Source: Chloroflexota bacterium (GTDB taxonomy: Bacteria; Chloroflexota; Anaerolineae; UBA4142). From it: a stretch of 64,000 nucleotides of DNA. Location: NCBI GenBank assembly GCA_016208315.1, contig JACQYF010000075.1, positions 1 to 64,000 of the forward strand. The letters run 5' to 3'. Position numbers and translations under genes: made by a program. Below, piece after piece: positions 16,171 through 24,899 of this stretch. The notes under the pieces are model-generated. The model ran no database searches. It was not told where the DNA came from and worked only from the letters and a program-made list of their open reading frames with translations. How positions within the stretch are numbered: position 1 is the stretch's first letter; every line of letters starts with the position of its first letter.

Positions 16171-16597
16171 TGATCCAGCCCTGGCTGCGGTACCGTTCGA
16201 TTTCTTGTTCGGCCCACGCGGCGACCTGATCGCCGTAAACCAGGTCCGCCGATTCTGCTGTCCAATCGCTGGCGCTGATCGCGACGAGCCAGCCATCGCC
16301 ATAGTTATCGCGATTGACGAGAGAGGGATCGCGCAGGACGCGTTCGTTGCGCGCGACCACAGTGCCGCTGATCGGCGCGATCAACTCGCCAGTCATCTTG
16401 GCGGCCTCCAGTGTGCCCATCGCTTTGGCGCGCGTCACTTGCGCGCCGATTTCGGGCAGCGCGAGGTAGGCGAGGTCGCCCAGCGCTTCCAGGCCGAGCG
16501 CGTCAATGCCGGCGAGGGCTTGGGCCGGCGCAGTCAACTTGACCCACAGATGGTTCGCGCGGTCGTAGTAGCATTCTTGAGGAAAGTTGAATTTCAA
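16163..16597 (-). CDS. gcvH: Glycine-cleavage H-like lipoyl carrier protein
   Basis: 144 residues from a TTG at 16597, chosen because AGGAGG lies 7 nt upstream. The biotinyl/lipoyl fold is clear: LGDLAYLALPEIGAQV, the lipoyl-Lys hairpin GTLEAAKMTGEL, then PISGTVV and NRDNYGDGWLVAI. Slightly longer than usual H-proteins (about 128). No gcvT or gcvP is nearby; the linked genes are lipoyl-assembly genes, so it may act as an assembly scaffold as well as, or instead of, glycine cleavage. Confidence 0.85.
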   Translation of the reverse strand: MKFNFPQECYYDRANHLWVKLTAPAQALAGIDALGLEALGDLAYLALPEIGAQVTRAKAMGTLEAAKMTGELIAPISGTVVARNERVLRDPSLVNRDNYGDGWLVAISASDWTAESADLVYGDQVAAWAEQEIERYRSQGWIND

Positions 16598-16692
16598 CGC
16601 TGCCTCCTGAAGGTAGGATAGGACGCGGCGCCATCTTTGATGGCGACGTACGCGGAGAACGATCGCGATCATGCGCTGCTGCAATCCCGGCG

Positions 16693-16721
16693 ATTATAAC
16701 ACGCGGGTCAAACAGCGTCAA
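16693..16721 (-). promoter_or_regulatory. Promoter of the lipoyl-assembly operon
   Basis: TTGACG (16721-16716), 17 bp, TATAAT (16698-16693). The leader of about 90 nt contains a GCCATC-AAA-GATGGC hairpin (16632-16646). Confidence 0.8.
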
Positions 16722-16750
16722 AGGCGCTTCGGGCGTGACCGTTTTCGCAT

Positions 16751-16779
16751 TTGTATGGCGCGCCTATCTGTGCTATAAT
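16751..16779 (+). promoter_or_regulatory. Promoter of tRNA-His
   Basis: TTGTAT (16751-16756), 17 bp, TATAAT (16774-16779), the latter in TGCTATAAT (extended -10). The tRNA begins about 30 nt after the predicted start. Divergent from the lipoyl operon promoter. Confidence 0.75.
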
Positions 16780-16816
16780 GTTGCCGCTGTCGAATCCACC
16801 AGAATTCGATGCGCAT

Positions 16817-16889
16817 GGTGGCTGTAGCTCAATGGTAGAGCACTTGACTGTGGATCAAGTGGTTGCGGGTCCGAGCCCCGTCAGCCACC
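16817..16889 (+). tRNA. tRNA-His (GUG)
   Basis: Acceptor GTGGCTG/CAGCCAC with an extra G at 16817 (the G-1 identity base of tRNA-His) and discriminator C. D-arm GCTC/GAGC, anticodon stem CTTGA/TCAAG with loop CTGTGGA (anticodon GTG), T-arm GCGGG/CCCGT. Confidence 0.95.
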
Positions 16890-16918
16890 CTCACCATGTG
16901 AACGAGTCGCGCACTTCA

Positions 16919-16947
16919 AGCCCGCTTCAGAAAAGAGGCGGGCTTTT
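16919..16947 (+). terminator. Terminator after tRNA-His
   Basis: AGCCCGC (16919-16925) pairs with GCGGGCT (16938-16944), followed by TTTT. It sits between tRNA-His and the 3' end of the opposing MFS remnant. Confidence 0.8.
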
Positions 16948-17974
16948 AGCTGGTCCCATCCGTGGGCCGCTGGACGCCGCGAACCGAGCGGCGCAGAGGG
17001 ATCTCGCGCAGAAACAAGCAGCCGATCGCGGCCAGGGCCATCACAATCGTTCCGACGAAAAACACGTCGTGAATCGCCACATACAAAATCGCGCCAAACA
17101 TCCCGGCCCCGGCAAGGAACGAGACGAGCGCGGACACGCTAAAGATGTCATTCTGGAAAAGGGCCAAGGGCAAGATCGGCTCGACGCCGCGGCGCTCGGT
17201 AAAAATGAACAGCGCGATCATCAGGGCCGCCAGAGCCAATGGGCCCACGATCTCGACCGAAGTCCACGCAAACGTCGAGGCGGCCCACGAGAACGCGAGC
17301 AGCAGCGGCACAATCCCCAACACCAGCAAGACCGAACCGAGGTAATCAATCACGCGCCGCGCAGCCGCGGCAATGCTCGGCAGGGTCCAGTAAACGACGA
17401 CGATTGCCAGCAAGCCCACGGGCAAATTGATCTAAAAGATCCAGCGCCAGTCGAGGTTATCGGTAATGTACCCGCCGGCCGCCGGCCCGATCACCGACGC
17501 GAGGCCGAACACCGCGCCGGTGAGTCCTTGATATTTGCCGCGTTCCGCGGGTGGAAAGATGTCGCCGATAATGGCTTGCGCGAGGGGCAGCATGGCGCCC
17601 GCGCCCAAGCCCTGCACGGCGCGAAAGACGATCAGTTGATTCATCGTCTGCGACGCGCCCGAGAGAATCGAGCCGAAGAGAAAGAGGACCATGCTGCCTA
17701 GAAAAAACCACCGCCGCCCGTAGAGGTCTGAAAGTTTGCCCCAAATGGGCATGCTCGCCGTGGAGGTGAGCATGTACGCGGTGAACACCCACGCGTAACG
17801 ATCTAGCCCTTGCAGGTGTGCAATGACGCGCGGCATCGCCGTACCGACGATGGTCTGGTCGAGCGCGGCGAGCAGAATGCCGAGCAGCACGCCTGAGAGA
17901 ACGCCGAGCGCTTGCCGGCGCGATAGTTCGGAAAAGTGAGTTAGCGGTGCTTGACGCACGTTCGCTTTATCCAT
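16946..17974 (-). pseudogene. MFS drug exporter (EmrB/QacA type) broken by an amber codon and deletion
   Basis: Reads as one frame of about 342 codons interrupted by TAG at 17434-17432. The N-terminal part has the DHA2 signatures [24 protein letters not shown] and [21 protein letters not shown], and stops at DWRWIF exactly where the family has WRWIFWINLPVG; after the TAG the frame continues INLPVG. So a conserved Trp codon became TAG. The second part jumps from GAGMFGAILYV to the family C-terminus (FLREIPLRR), an in-frame loss of several membrane segments. Preceded by the MarR gene it was probably regulated by. Confidence 0.8.
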
Positions 17975-18107
17975 TCCTGTGTATTCCTGCTCATAAAGTT
18001 GGGCGTTGGTTCGTAGTCAGACACGGAGCGTTTTTTGCGGAGTGTCGCTTTGTGCGCCAAGAACGCGACTCCGCTTTTCTCCGTCGCTCACTACGAACAT
18101 GCCGCCG

Positions 18108-18608
18108 TCAACGATCGCCGGCCGGTTCGGTGCGTGGGCTGGGCGCTGCGAGATCGGCTTGTACCAGTTTGACCAGGGGCACAAGGCCCTGCCGCAGTCC
18201 GGCCAGTTCGTCGTCGCTCAGTTGGCTCAGCCAATTGCGAAATTTCGCTTCGCGCTGTTCTCGCCGACCGCGCATCAATTCGGCCCCGCGTTCCGTGAGC
18301 CGCACCAGCGTCCGCCGGCGATCTTTGGCATCTTCCGATCGTTCGGCTAGTTCCTGCTGCACCAATTGCTGGACGAGGATGCTCGCCGCGGGATTGCCCA
18401 TTCCAAGCAGCTTGGCTAACTCGCCGATCGTCAGCGAACCGCGAAACGCCAGAAAAAAGACGGCGCGTAACTGAGACACGGTCAGATTCAAGTCAATCCA
18501 TTTCGGCATATCGGCGAATTTTTGGGTTAGGACCATCTCCACAAAAGCTTCGATGATTTCGTTCTCGATCTCCCGCCGCGATGCTTGGTTGATCTTTTTC
18601 GACGACAT
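18108..18608 (-). CDS. MarR-family transcriptional regulator
   Basis: 166 residues; ATG at 18608 after GGGAGG. Winged-helix DNA-binding region about 50-115: LTVSQLRAVFFLAFRGSLTIGELA, recognition helix LGMGNPAASILVQQL, wing EDAKDRRRTLVRLTERG. It lies 15 nt after the phosphotransferase-like gene and before the MFS remnant, so the three probably share a transcript. MarR proteins usually repress adjacent efflux or resistance genes and release on binding small phenolic ligands; the ligand here is unknown. Confidence 0.85.
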   Translation of the reverse strand: MSSKKINQASRREIENEIIEAFVEMVLTQKFADMPKWIDLNLTVSQLRAVFFLAFRGSLTIGELAKLLGMGNPAASILVQQLVQQELAERSEDAKDRRRTLVRLTERGAELMRGRREQREAKFRNWLSQLSDDELAGLRQGLVPLVKLVQADLAAPSPRTEPAGDR

Positions 18609-18623
18609 ATTGCCTCCCTTGGG

Positions 18624-21125
18624 TCACGCGGCCGACTGCACGATCCCGCGATTCCCGTCCACCCTAATCCGGTCGCCGTCGCGCAGCGTTTGCGTTCCCG
18701 TCACCGTCGCCATCACCGCCGGGATACGATACTCGCGCGCGACGATGGCCGCATGTGACGCCGGGCTGCCGCTGTCGCAGACGACTGCGATCGCGCGCTG
18801 GAAGAGCGGCGTCCAAGATGGATTCGTATAGGGCGCGACGAGCACATCGCCCGCGCCCAGCTTGTCAAACTCGGCGCCATCGCGCACGATGCGCGCCGGC
18901 CCTTCCGCGACGCCCGGGCTGCCCGGCGTACCGCGAAGGAGCGCGTCACCCTCGACTGCGCTTACAAAAAACAGCCGCGGATCCACAAAGGGCGTGCTTT
19001 CAAGCTTGGCGCGCTTTTCCTTGCGCCGCAGCATCGCGGCACGCAGGTCTGCGGCTAGAGCTGGTGGGAGCGACCGCTCGTCGGCAATCTGTTCTATTTC
19101 GTCCAACTTGAGATGGAAAACGTCTTCGGGCGTAGCGAGCACGCCTGCACTGACGAGGCGCCGGCCAAATTCGAGCAAGGTCCGCCGGAACAAGGGCAGC
19201 GACAGCGTCGCATAATAATGAGTGTCCTCGCGGATCTGTAACAGAGCACGCGCCTCGGCAAGAAGCTCGAGGAACGCGGATCGAAACGGAGCGATTCGCA
19301 GCAACGGATGCCGCAGCACTAGGTCTCGCGCCCGCTCCCAGTCGGCTTGGCCGGTTTGAAGCGGCGGCTGATGGGCGACAAAACTTTTCACGATGCCAAG
19401 CACCAGCTCCGGCGCATCCTTCCACGTCGGTTGCAGCGCAGTACTGATGATGGATTCACGATGCCCGTAGCGATCTAAAAATGCGCGCAACGCGACCAGG
19501 AAGGCGCGGCCGGCCGGCTGCTCTTCGAGCGCGGCCCACAATTCGTTTGGACCATAAGCAGAAAAAATATCGGTAAGGTCAGAGTCAGATCGAACTCGGT
19601 CGGCCAGTTCTTCGAGGGCGCGGTTCGCCGTCACGGTCAGGTTTTCGGCCCCCGAGAGGAGCAGGGCGAATTGCTTGGTTTGTCCCGCAAGCGCGAGCAA
19701 AACGCGCAGCCGCGCGATCGCGAAAGCCGCCCGCGGAAAATAGCGCCGCCGCACCTCTCCCGCCGCGAGGAACGGAATCGCCTGCGCCGCATGTACCGTC
19801 GCGACCAACTGCTGCCACGCGAGCGCGCGCACGTCGCGCGATTCCAGCTCGCGGGCCCGCGCTTGCGCCTCGGCCAGCAGGGGATCAGACTGCCAGCGGA
19901 CCGGATTGTAGCGGCGGATAAGCGAGACCAACCGCACGGGCGTCAACAAGGTTTTCCAGGTTGGCCGAGGAAGTTTGCTGGAGAACCGGATGACGACATC
20001 ATCCTCGGTCTCGAACATCCGGCTCAAAGTCCAGTCCAATCCCAATATCGTAAAAATCGGTTCCACCGCGCTCGCGAGGGCCGGTATCCATGTCCCCATG
20101 TCGAGTGGGTAGGGTCGAATCGGCAGCATCTCGCCGAAATTGGCCGCCAGCAATCGCTGCACCTTGTTCGCATGAGGTACGGGTTCGGGCAGCGCGGTGA
20201 TCGGACGCGCCTGGAGGATGAATGGCTTGCCCTCGGCCCAAGCCCATTCGATATCTTGGGGACTGCCAAAGTGTCGCTGGATGGCTACGCCCAAACGCGC
20301 CAGATCGCGAAGCGCGCGGTTCGGCAGGTCCGCCGCATCACGTCCGGCGACGTGTTCCGTTCCGCCGCCTGCTCGCGATCGGATGACGACCTCGCGCCGC
20401 CCCGCTTGCCGTTCCGCGATCTTCCAACCCAATCTTTGCTTGCGCAAGACGAAATGGTCGGGCGTGACCAAGCCGGAGACGATGGCCTCGCCAAGACCGG
20501 GATTCGCGTCAATGACGATTTCGTCGCGCGCGCCCGAGACCGGGTTGGCGGTGAACATCACACCCGCAAACTCCGGCTCGACCATTTTTTGGACGACGAC
20601 GGCGAGTTTCACCGTCTGCTGGTCGAGTTTCAAACGCGCGCGATACGCTATTGCGCGGTCGCCCCACAGCGACCCCCAGCAGCGCCGAACCGCATCCAGC
20701 AATTCCGTGGTACCCACGACGTTGAGAAAAGTCTCTTGCTGACCGGCGAACGCCGCCTCCGGCAGGTCCTCGGCCGTCGCGCTCGACCGCACGGCCACCG
20801 GGCCTCGGCCCAACGCGTCGTATGCCGCGCTGATTGCGCGGACGACTTTAGACGGGATCGCCGCGCGCTCGAACGCGTCCCGGATCGCGGCGCCATTGCC
20901 CGTCTGCTCGCCGAGCACGCGGGCGACCGTGGTGTCCAAGCGATTTTGCGCGACGAAGCGCGCATAACCCGCGGTCGTCAGGACAAAGCCGGGTGGAACC
21001 GGCAAGTTGGCGTTGACCAACTCGCCGAGATTCGCGCCCTTGCCGCCGGCGCGTTCCAAATCGGCGGCGGAGAGTTGCGTCAGCGGCGCGATCAGGTCCA
21101 TCTCAGAATGGTTGGGTTCTGCCAT
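18624..21125 (-). CDS. PEP-synthase/rifampin-phosphotransferase-like enzyme
   Basis: 833 residues; ATG at 21125 after GGAGGACC. ATP-grasp-type N-domain about 1-315 (GGKGANLGELVNANLPVPPGF, GPVAVRSSATAEDLPEAAFAGQ, EWAWAEGKPFILQARPI), a diverged helical middle (about 330-750), and a swivelling phospho-His domain (NPSWTPLF, GSPASHAAIVAREYRIPAV, His near 794). This length and order match rifampin phosphotransferases rather than the PEP synthase with its PEP-barrel. Cotranscribed marR and an efflux gene agree with a detoxification role, but the drug-binding residues cannot be verified here. Confidence 0.72.
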   Translation of the reverse strand: MAEPNHSEMDLIAPLTQLSAADLERAGGKGANLGELVNANLPVPPGFVLTTAGYARFVAQNRLDTTVARVLGEQTGNGAAIRDAFERAAIPSKVVRAISAAYDALGRGPVAVRSSATAEDLPEAAFAGQQETFLNVVGTTELLDAVRRCWGSLWGDRAIAYRARLKLDQQTVKLAVVVQKMVEPEFAGVMFTANPVSGARDEIVIDANPGLGEAIVSGLVTPDHFVLRKQRLGWKIAERQAGRREVVIRSRAGGGTEHVAGRDAADLPNRALRDLARLGVAIQRHFGSPQDIEWAWAEGKPFILQARPITALPEPVPHANKVQRLLAANFGEMLPIRPYPLDMGTWIPALASAVEPIFTILGLDWTLSRMFETEDDVVIRFSSKLPRPTWKTLLTPVRLVSLIRRYNPVRWQSDPLLAEAQARARELESRDVRALAWQQLVATVHAAQAIPFLAAGEVRRRYFPRAAFAIARLRVLLALAGQTKQFALLLSGAENLTVTANRALEELADRVRSDSDLTDIFSAYGPNELWAALEEQPAGRAFLVALRAFLDRYGHRESIISTALQPTWKDAPELVLGIVKSFVAHQPPLQTGQADWERARDLVLRHPLLRIAPFRSAFLELLAEARALLQIREDTHYYATLSLPLFRRTLLEFGRRLVSAGVLATPEDVFHLKLDEIEQIADERSLPPALAADLRAAMLRRKEKRAKLESTPFVDPRLFFVSAVEGDALLRGTPGSPGVAEGPARIVRDGAEFDKLGAGDVLVAPYTNPSWTPLFQRAIAVVCDSGSPASHAAIVAREYRIPAVMATVTGTQTLRDGDRIRVDGNRGIVQSAA

Positions 21126-21156
21126 AGGTCCTCCATGCTTCTAAACCGATATACCC

Positions 21157-21185
21157 ACTATACACAAATAGTTTCATTTTGTCAA
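21157..21185 (-). promoter_or_regulatory. Promoter of the phosphotransferase-marR-MFS unit
   Basis: TTGACA (21185-21180), 17 bp, TATAGT (21162-21157), with a leader of about 25 nt to the ATG at 21125. Confidence 0.85.
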
Positions 21186-21202
21186 TACATTTGATAGATT
21201 GA

Positions 21203-21628
21203 AATATTCGTGGCAGTAAATCGGCGGGCGGCAAGCGGATTGACGCCGAGTGGTTGAGCATCGCGCAAATTCTGTTTGGAGCCAAGCCCGTCGTGGAACG
21301 CGACGTCTTGATGGTTGGCGATGCCGGCGGCTTGATGTTTCCACTGGCGGGAGATGGAATTGCGATGGCGCTGCGAAGCGGCATCGTCGCGGCTGAGCAC
21401 GGGGGACGTTATCTTGCGGGCGAGCTAGACGCGGCAGACATGCTCCACGGCTATGCCGCGCAATGGGAGCGCGAGTTCGGGGCACGGCTGCGCTTGGGTC
21501 GCCACCTGCAACCGATTCTGCTGGAGCCGCGGTGGGCGGCCTTGGGGTTGCGCGTCGTCAACGGCATCCCCGCGCTTGGCAACTATCTGGTGTCGCACAC
21601 GCGAGATTCCGAGCGAAGCGAGGAATGA
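21203..21628 (+). pseudogene. C-terminal remnant of a geranylgeranyl-reductase-like FAD oxidoreductase
   Basis: An open stretch without a plausible start encodes GGKRIDAEWLSIAQ, then VLMVGDAGGLMFPLAGDGIAMALRSG, the C-terminal FAD-contact motif of geranylgeranyl-reductase/FixC-like flavoproteins. The N-terminal two-thirds, including the Rossmann GxGxxG, is absent. The last ten codons (TRDSERSEE) and the TGA come from a family B half-repeat at 21597-21630. Confidence 0.7.
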
Positions 21629-21644
21629 CGATACGCCAGGTGAG

Positions 21645-22637
21645 TTAGTGACATTCGGCAGCGGCTGCTGGCTGCCCCACCTCCGCCAGTTCCCACCGCT
21701 CGCACCGGCCGCCCCAGCGCGCGACGAGCTGCTTGTCTACCGTCACCTGCACGATCTCGCAATGGTTGGCGCAGTGATGGCACTCGAATGAGGTCGTGCG
21801 GTAATTCAGTTCGCTGACTCCGAATCCTTTGAATTGCGTGTGATGCCCGTTGCGGCTCATCGCTTCGCGCGCGAGCATCGCCGCGCCGATCGCGCCCATG
21901 ACTCCGTGATACGGCGGCACGTTGATCGGCATTTTCAACGCTTCTTCGAACGCGCGCACCATTCCCTTGTTGAACGCGACGCCGCCCTGAAACACGATCG
22001 GCTCGCGAATCTCTTTGCCCAAACCCACATTGTTCAAATAGTTGCGCGCCATCGCTTGGCACAAGCCGTAGAGAATGTCTTCGACGCGATGGCCCATCTG
22101 CTGCTTGTGGATCATGTCCGATTCGGCAAAGACGGTGCAGCGGCCCGCGATGCGGACGGGCGATTTGGATTGCAGCGCGAGCGGGCCGACGGTCTCGATG
22201 TCTATGCACAAGCGCGAGGCCTGCTGATCGAGAAACGCGCCCGTGCCGGCCGCGCAGACCGTATTCATTCCAAAATCCACGGCGACGCCATCGCGCAGCA
22301 CGATGATTTTCGAATCCTGCCCGCCGATCTCGATGATCGTTTGCACGCCCGGCACAAAATGCGACGCGGCGACCGCGTGCGCGGTGATCTCGTTCTTGAT
22401 GACGTCCGCGCCGACGACCGCGCCGGCGAGGTATCGTCCGCTGCCCGTCGTGCCAACGCCCGCGACGGTCAAGTGGTCAGGGAATCCGGGACCGATCTGG
22501 CGCAAACCCTGCTGGACGACTTCGAGCGGCTTGCCGCGCGTCCGCAAATATAGCGAATTCAAAACTTGATACGCTTCGTCCAAAACCACCAACTTGGTCG
22601 TCACCGACCCCACGTCAAGGCCGAGATAGACGTTCAT
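21645..22637 (-). CDS. Acyl-CoA dehydratase activase (BadF/BcrA/HgdC family ATPase)
   Basis: 330 residues; ATG at 22637 overlaps the end of the upstream gene by 4 nt. ASKHA ATPase fold: GLDVGSVTTK (phosphate 1), IIEIGGQDSK, and NTVCAAGTGAFLDQQASRL, whose Cys is one of the ligands of the [4Fe-4S] cluster shared across the dimer. The C-terminus adds a Cys/His cluster (FECHHCANHCE). Family members inject one electron, driven by ATP, into 2-hydroxyacyl-CoA dehydratases or benzoyl-CoA reductases. Confidence 0.82.
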   Translation of the reverse strand: MNVYLGLDVGSVTTKLVVLDEAYQVLNSLYLRTRGKPLEVVQQGLRQIGPGFPDHLTVAGVGTTGSGRYLAGAVVGADVIKNEITAHAVAASHFVPGVQTIIEIGGQDSKIIVLRDGVAVDFGMNTVCAAGTGAFLDQQASRLCIDIETVGPLALQSKSPVRIAGRCTVFAESDMIHKQQMGHRVEDILYGLCQAMARNYLNNVGLGKEIREPIVFQGGVAFNKGMVRAFEEALKMPINVPPYHGVMGAIGAAMLAREAMSRNGHHTQFKGFGVSELNYRTTSFECHHCANHCEIVQVTVDKQLVARWGGRCERWELAEVGQPAAAAECH

Positions 22638-24817
22638 GAAAAGCTTCCCCCTGCTTGAGATGGCGCGAGACGAATTTCGCGCCGGCGATTGAGCAAGTCC
22701 ACGAATGCTTCCAGCCGCGTCTTCATCCCCGCTTGCCCGGATTGCTCGTCGAGAATGAACGAGATGATGGGAAGGTTCAAGTCGCTGCTGATGCGTGGCA
22801 GGATGTTGAGCACAGTCACTTCGGGGATACACGTGAACGGCAAAAGCTCGACCAGACCATCGAAGCCGCGCCGCGCGTGCAGCACCGTTTGACCGACGGT
22901 CACCAGCCCCTCGCCGCCGATATTCCAGCGCAAGTACGGCTTGGCGGCTGTATCAATTTCCGATTTGTTCAGTCCAAGTGCCTCGAGGATCAGCTTGAGT
23001 TTCGCCCAATCGGCGAGCATGATCGTGCGATGGACTTCGGCCCCGAGTCGCCCTAACACGCGCTCGATGTCGAGATTGTAGAAATACTCGAGAACCGCAT
23101 AGTATTCGCCCGTGGTCGCGATTTTCACGGGCGACCGCGTGGGATCGAGAACGACGTGGCCCATCTTGTCGAGTACGTCGCGCTCGACGAGCTTGAGCGC
23201 GTCGCGGTCGCGCGCTTGATCCACGCGCGCCAAACCTTCTTCCCAGACCTTGTCCACGCCGCCCTGCGTCGCCTCGCGCGGCCGAATGAATTGCACGCGG
23301 CGTTCCATTTCGTCGAGCGCGCTCATCTTGGCGAGCGCGAGCCGAATCTCGCGCAGGACGACCGACCATGAGAATTGGGGCATGAACTGGCGGAGAAATT
23401 GGGGCAGCGCAAACGCGCCGCCGGTTGCAAACATCGCCGTGCTCACGAGTTCGAATTTGTAGCCGAGATCGTGCAGCACATCGTTGAGCATTTGAGTGTA
23501 ACTGCTGTTGCGGCACAACTCCGCGCCGTCCATGTAGAGTAGCGTGTCCGCGCCCGATTCTAACATCTCGATCATGTTGCCGAGAATGTACTTGTACGGG
23601 GTGCAGATGAACTCGGGCGCGTGCCGCACGCCGAGCGAAACCGTGCGACTGCTCAGCGATGGCCCCAGTTCGACGCGCACGCCGATCCCTTCGAACACCG
23701 ATTTGATCGGGATGGCGGAGGTGCCCATGCGTGGGAATCCCACGACGGGATTGTTGAGTTGCCGCAGGACCGCCGGCAGAGCGACCGGCGCGGTTCGATC
23801 GCACTCCGCGGAAATGGCGAGCGCGTTTTGTGCGGGGTCGCGGCGCGTCAGCATGTCCACAAATGCCTCGAGCCGCGTGATCATGCCGGTCGCGCTGCCG
23901 TGCTCGTCCAGAACGAGACTCATAAAGGGGCGGCCCAAAGCGTGCGCGCGGCGTGTCATGGTTTCGACCATCGCCGAATCCGGGCCGCAGGTAAAGGCCA
24001 TCACGGCGATGAGACCCGCAACATTGGGCTCGAGCAGATAATGTCCCGCCGCGCCCGACATCCAATCCTCAAAGAACCAGCGCTTTTGCCCGGTCGTCTG
24101 CTGAATTCCGCGCCCCGCCTGCTCCGGCGAAACCATCTCGCTCGTGACGACGCGCGCGCCGAGCGCGCGCAGACGCGTGACGAGATTGTGACTGATGTAA
24201 TCGTCGTGCAGGCAATAGGGATGGCCGACCAGCGCGATCGTCAAGCGCGGTTTCTGATCGCGCGTCGCGGGGGTGGTCGCCCAATCGTCCGGGTAAAGGC
24301 GCGCGAGGGCCTCGAGGTACGTGAGTTGGTCGGCGACTATCTGCGCGCGAAACGCGGCGTCCACCTCGCCCGCGCGCTGCCATGCGCGTCGCACCTTGAA
24401 TGGGTTGCGCGTAAACTGTGCGCCGAGGCGGTGAAACGCTTGGCTGGGGGAAATCTTGTAGCGATGGACGTCAATGCCGGGATCGAGCAGCGGCGGAGCA
24501 TCCGGGATCGTGGCGTGAATCAAATCCGGCAAACCCTGAAACTTGCTGCAGTGCAGTGCGCCCCATTCCACGCTGCGAATTGCCGGAACAAAAACAAAAT
24601 CCACTTGCCCGTGATCGCGCAGCCAGACGACGTGGCCGGCATAGACCTTGACCGGCAAACACGTCACGTCGGCCACGCGCTGCGCGCCGACCGAAACGAT
24701 CTCGCGATTCGTTGGAGGGGAGATGACGACTTGCGCGCCCAGCTCTTCGAAAAAGGTTCGCCACAAAGGATACGATTGCAGAAACTGGAGCGCGCGCGGA
24801 ATGCCGATGCGTAGCAT
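22634..24817 (-). CDS. DUF2229/HgdB-like activase-associated protein, internally duplicated
   Basis: 727 residues; ATG at 24817 after GGAG. Two related modules: the first ends GLIAVMAFTCGPDSAM...FMSLVLDEHGSATGMITRLEAFVD (about 290-350), the second ends GLVELLPFTCIPEVTV...IISFILDEQSGQAGMKTRLEAFVD. DUF2229 opens the protein (LRIGIPRALQFLQSYPLWRTFF). Conserved Cys residues in FTCGP/FTCIP are candidate Fe-S ligands, as in the HgdB dehydratase component. Large activase systems often fuse these parts; here they are separate but overlapping genes. True substrate unknown. Confidence 0.75.
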   Translation of the reverse strand: MLRIGIPRALQFLQSYPLWRTFFEELGAQVVISPPTNREIVSVGAQRVADVTCLPVKVYAGHVVWLRDHGQVDFVFVPAIRSVEWGALHCSKFQGLPDLIHATIPDAPPLLDPGIDVHRYKISPSQAFHRLGAQFTRNPFKVRRAWQRAGEVDAAFRAQIVADQLTYLEALARLYPDDWATTPATRDQKPRLTIALVGHPYCLHDDYISHNLVTRLRALGARVVTSEMVSPEQAGRGIQQTTGQKRWFFEDWMSGAAGHYLLEPNVAGLIAVMAFTCGPDSAMVETMTRRAHALGRPFMSLVLDEHGSATGMITRLEAFVDMLTRRDPAQNALAISAECDRTAPVALPAVLRQLNNPVVGFPRMGTSAIPIKSVFEGIGVRVELGPSLSSRTVSLGVRHAPEFICTPYKYILGNMIEMLESGADTLLYMDGAELCRNSSYTQMLNDVLHDLGYKFELVSTAMFATGGAFALPQFLRQFMPQFSWSVVLREIRLALAKMSALDEMERRVQFIRPREATQGGVDKVWEEGLARVDQARDRDALKLVERDVLDKMGHVVLDPTRSPVKIATTGEYYAVLEYFYNLDIERVLGRLGAEVHRTIMLADWAKLKLILEALGLNKSEIDTAAKPYLRWNIGGEGLVTVGQTVLHARRGFDGLVELLPFTCIPEVTVLNILPRISSDLNLPIISFILDEQSGQAGMKTRLEAFVDLLNRRREIRLAPSQAGGSFS

Positions 24818-24899
24818 GTTGACTCCGACGAGTAAGGTACACTGATTGTACCAGACCTTGTATGTTCTTCGCAAATGGGGGGGGACGATCAAGCGGCTA

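Noticed and set aside
19671-21194. 507-codon plus-strand frame
   Set aside because: Antisense to the phosphotransferase-like gene, whose motifs are complete; the shadow has no recognisable motif.
23621-24814. 397-codon plus-strand frame
   Set aside because: Antisense to the DUF2229-like gene, no start signal and no motif.
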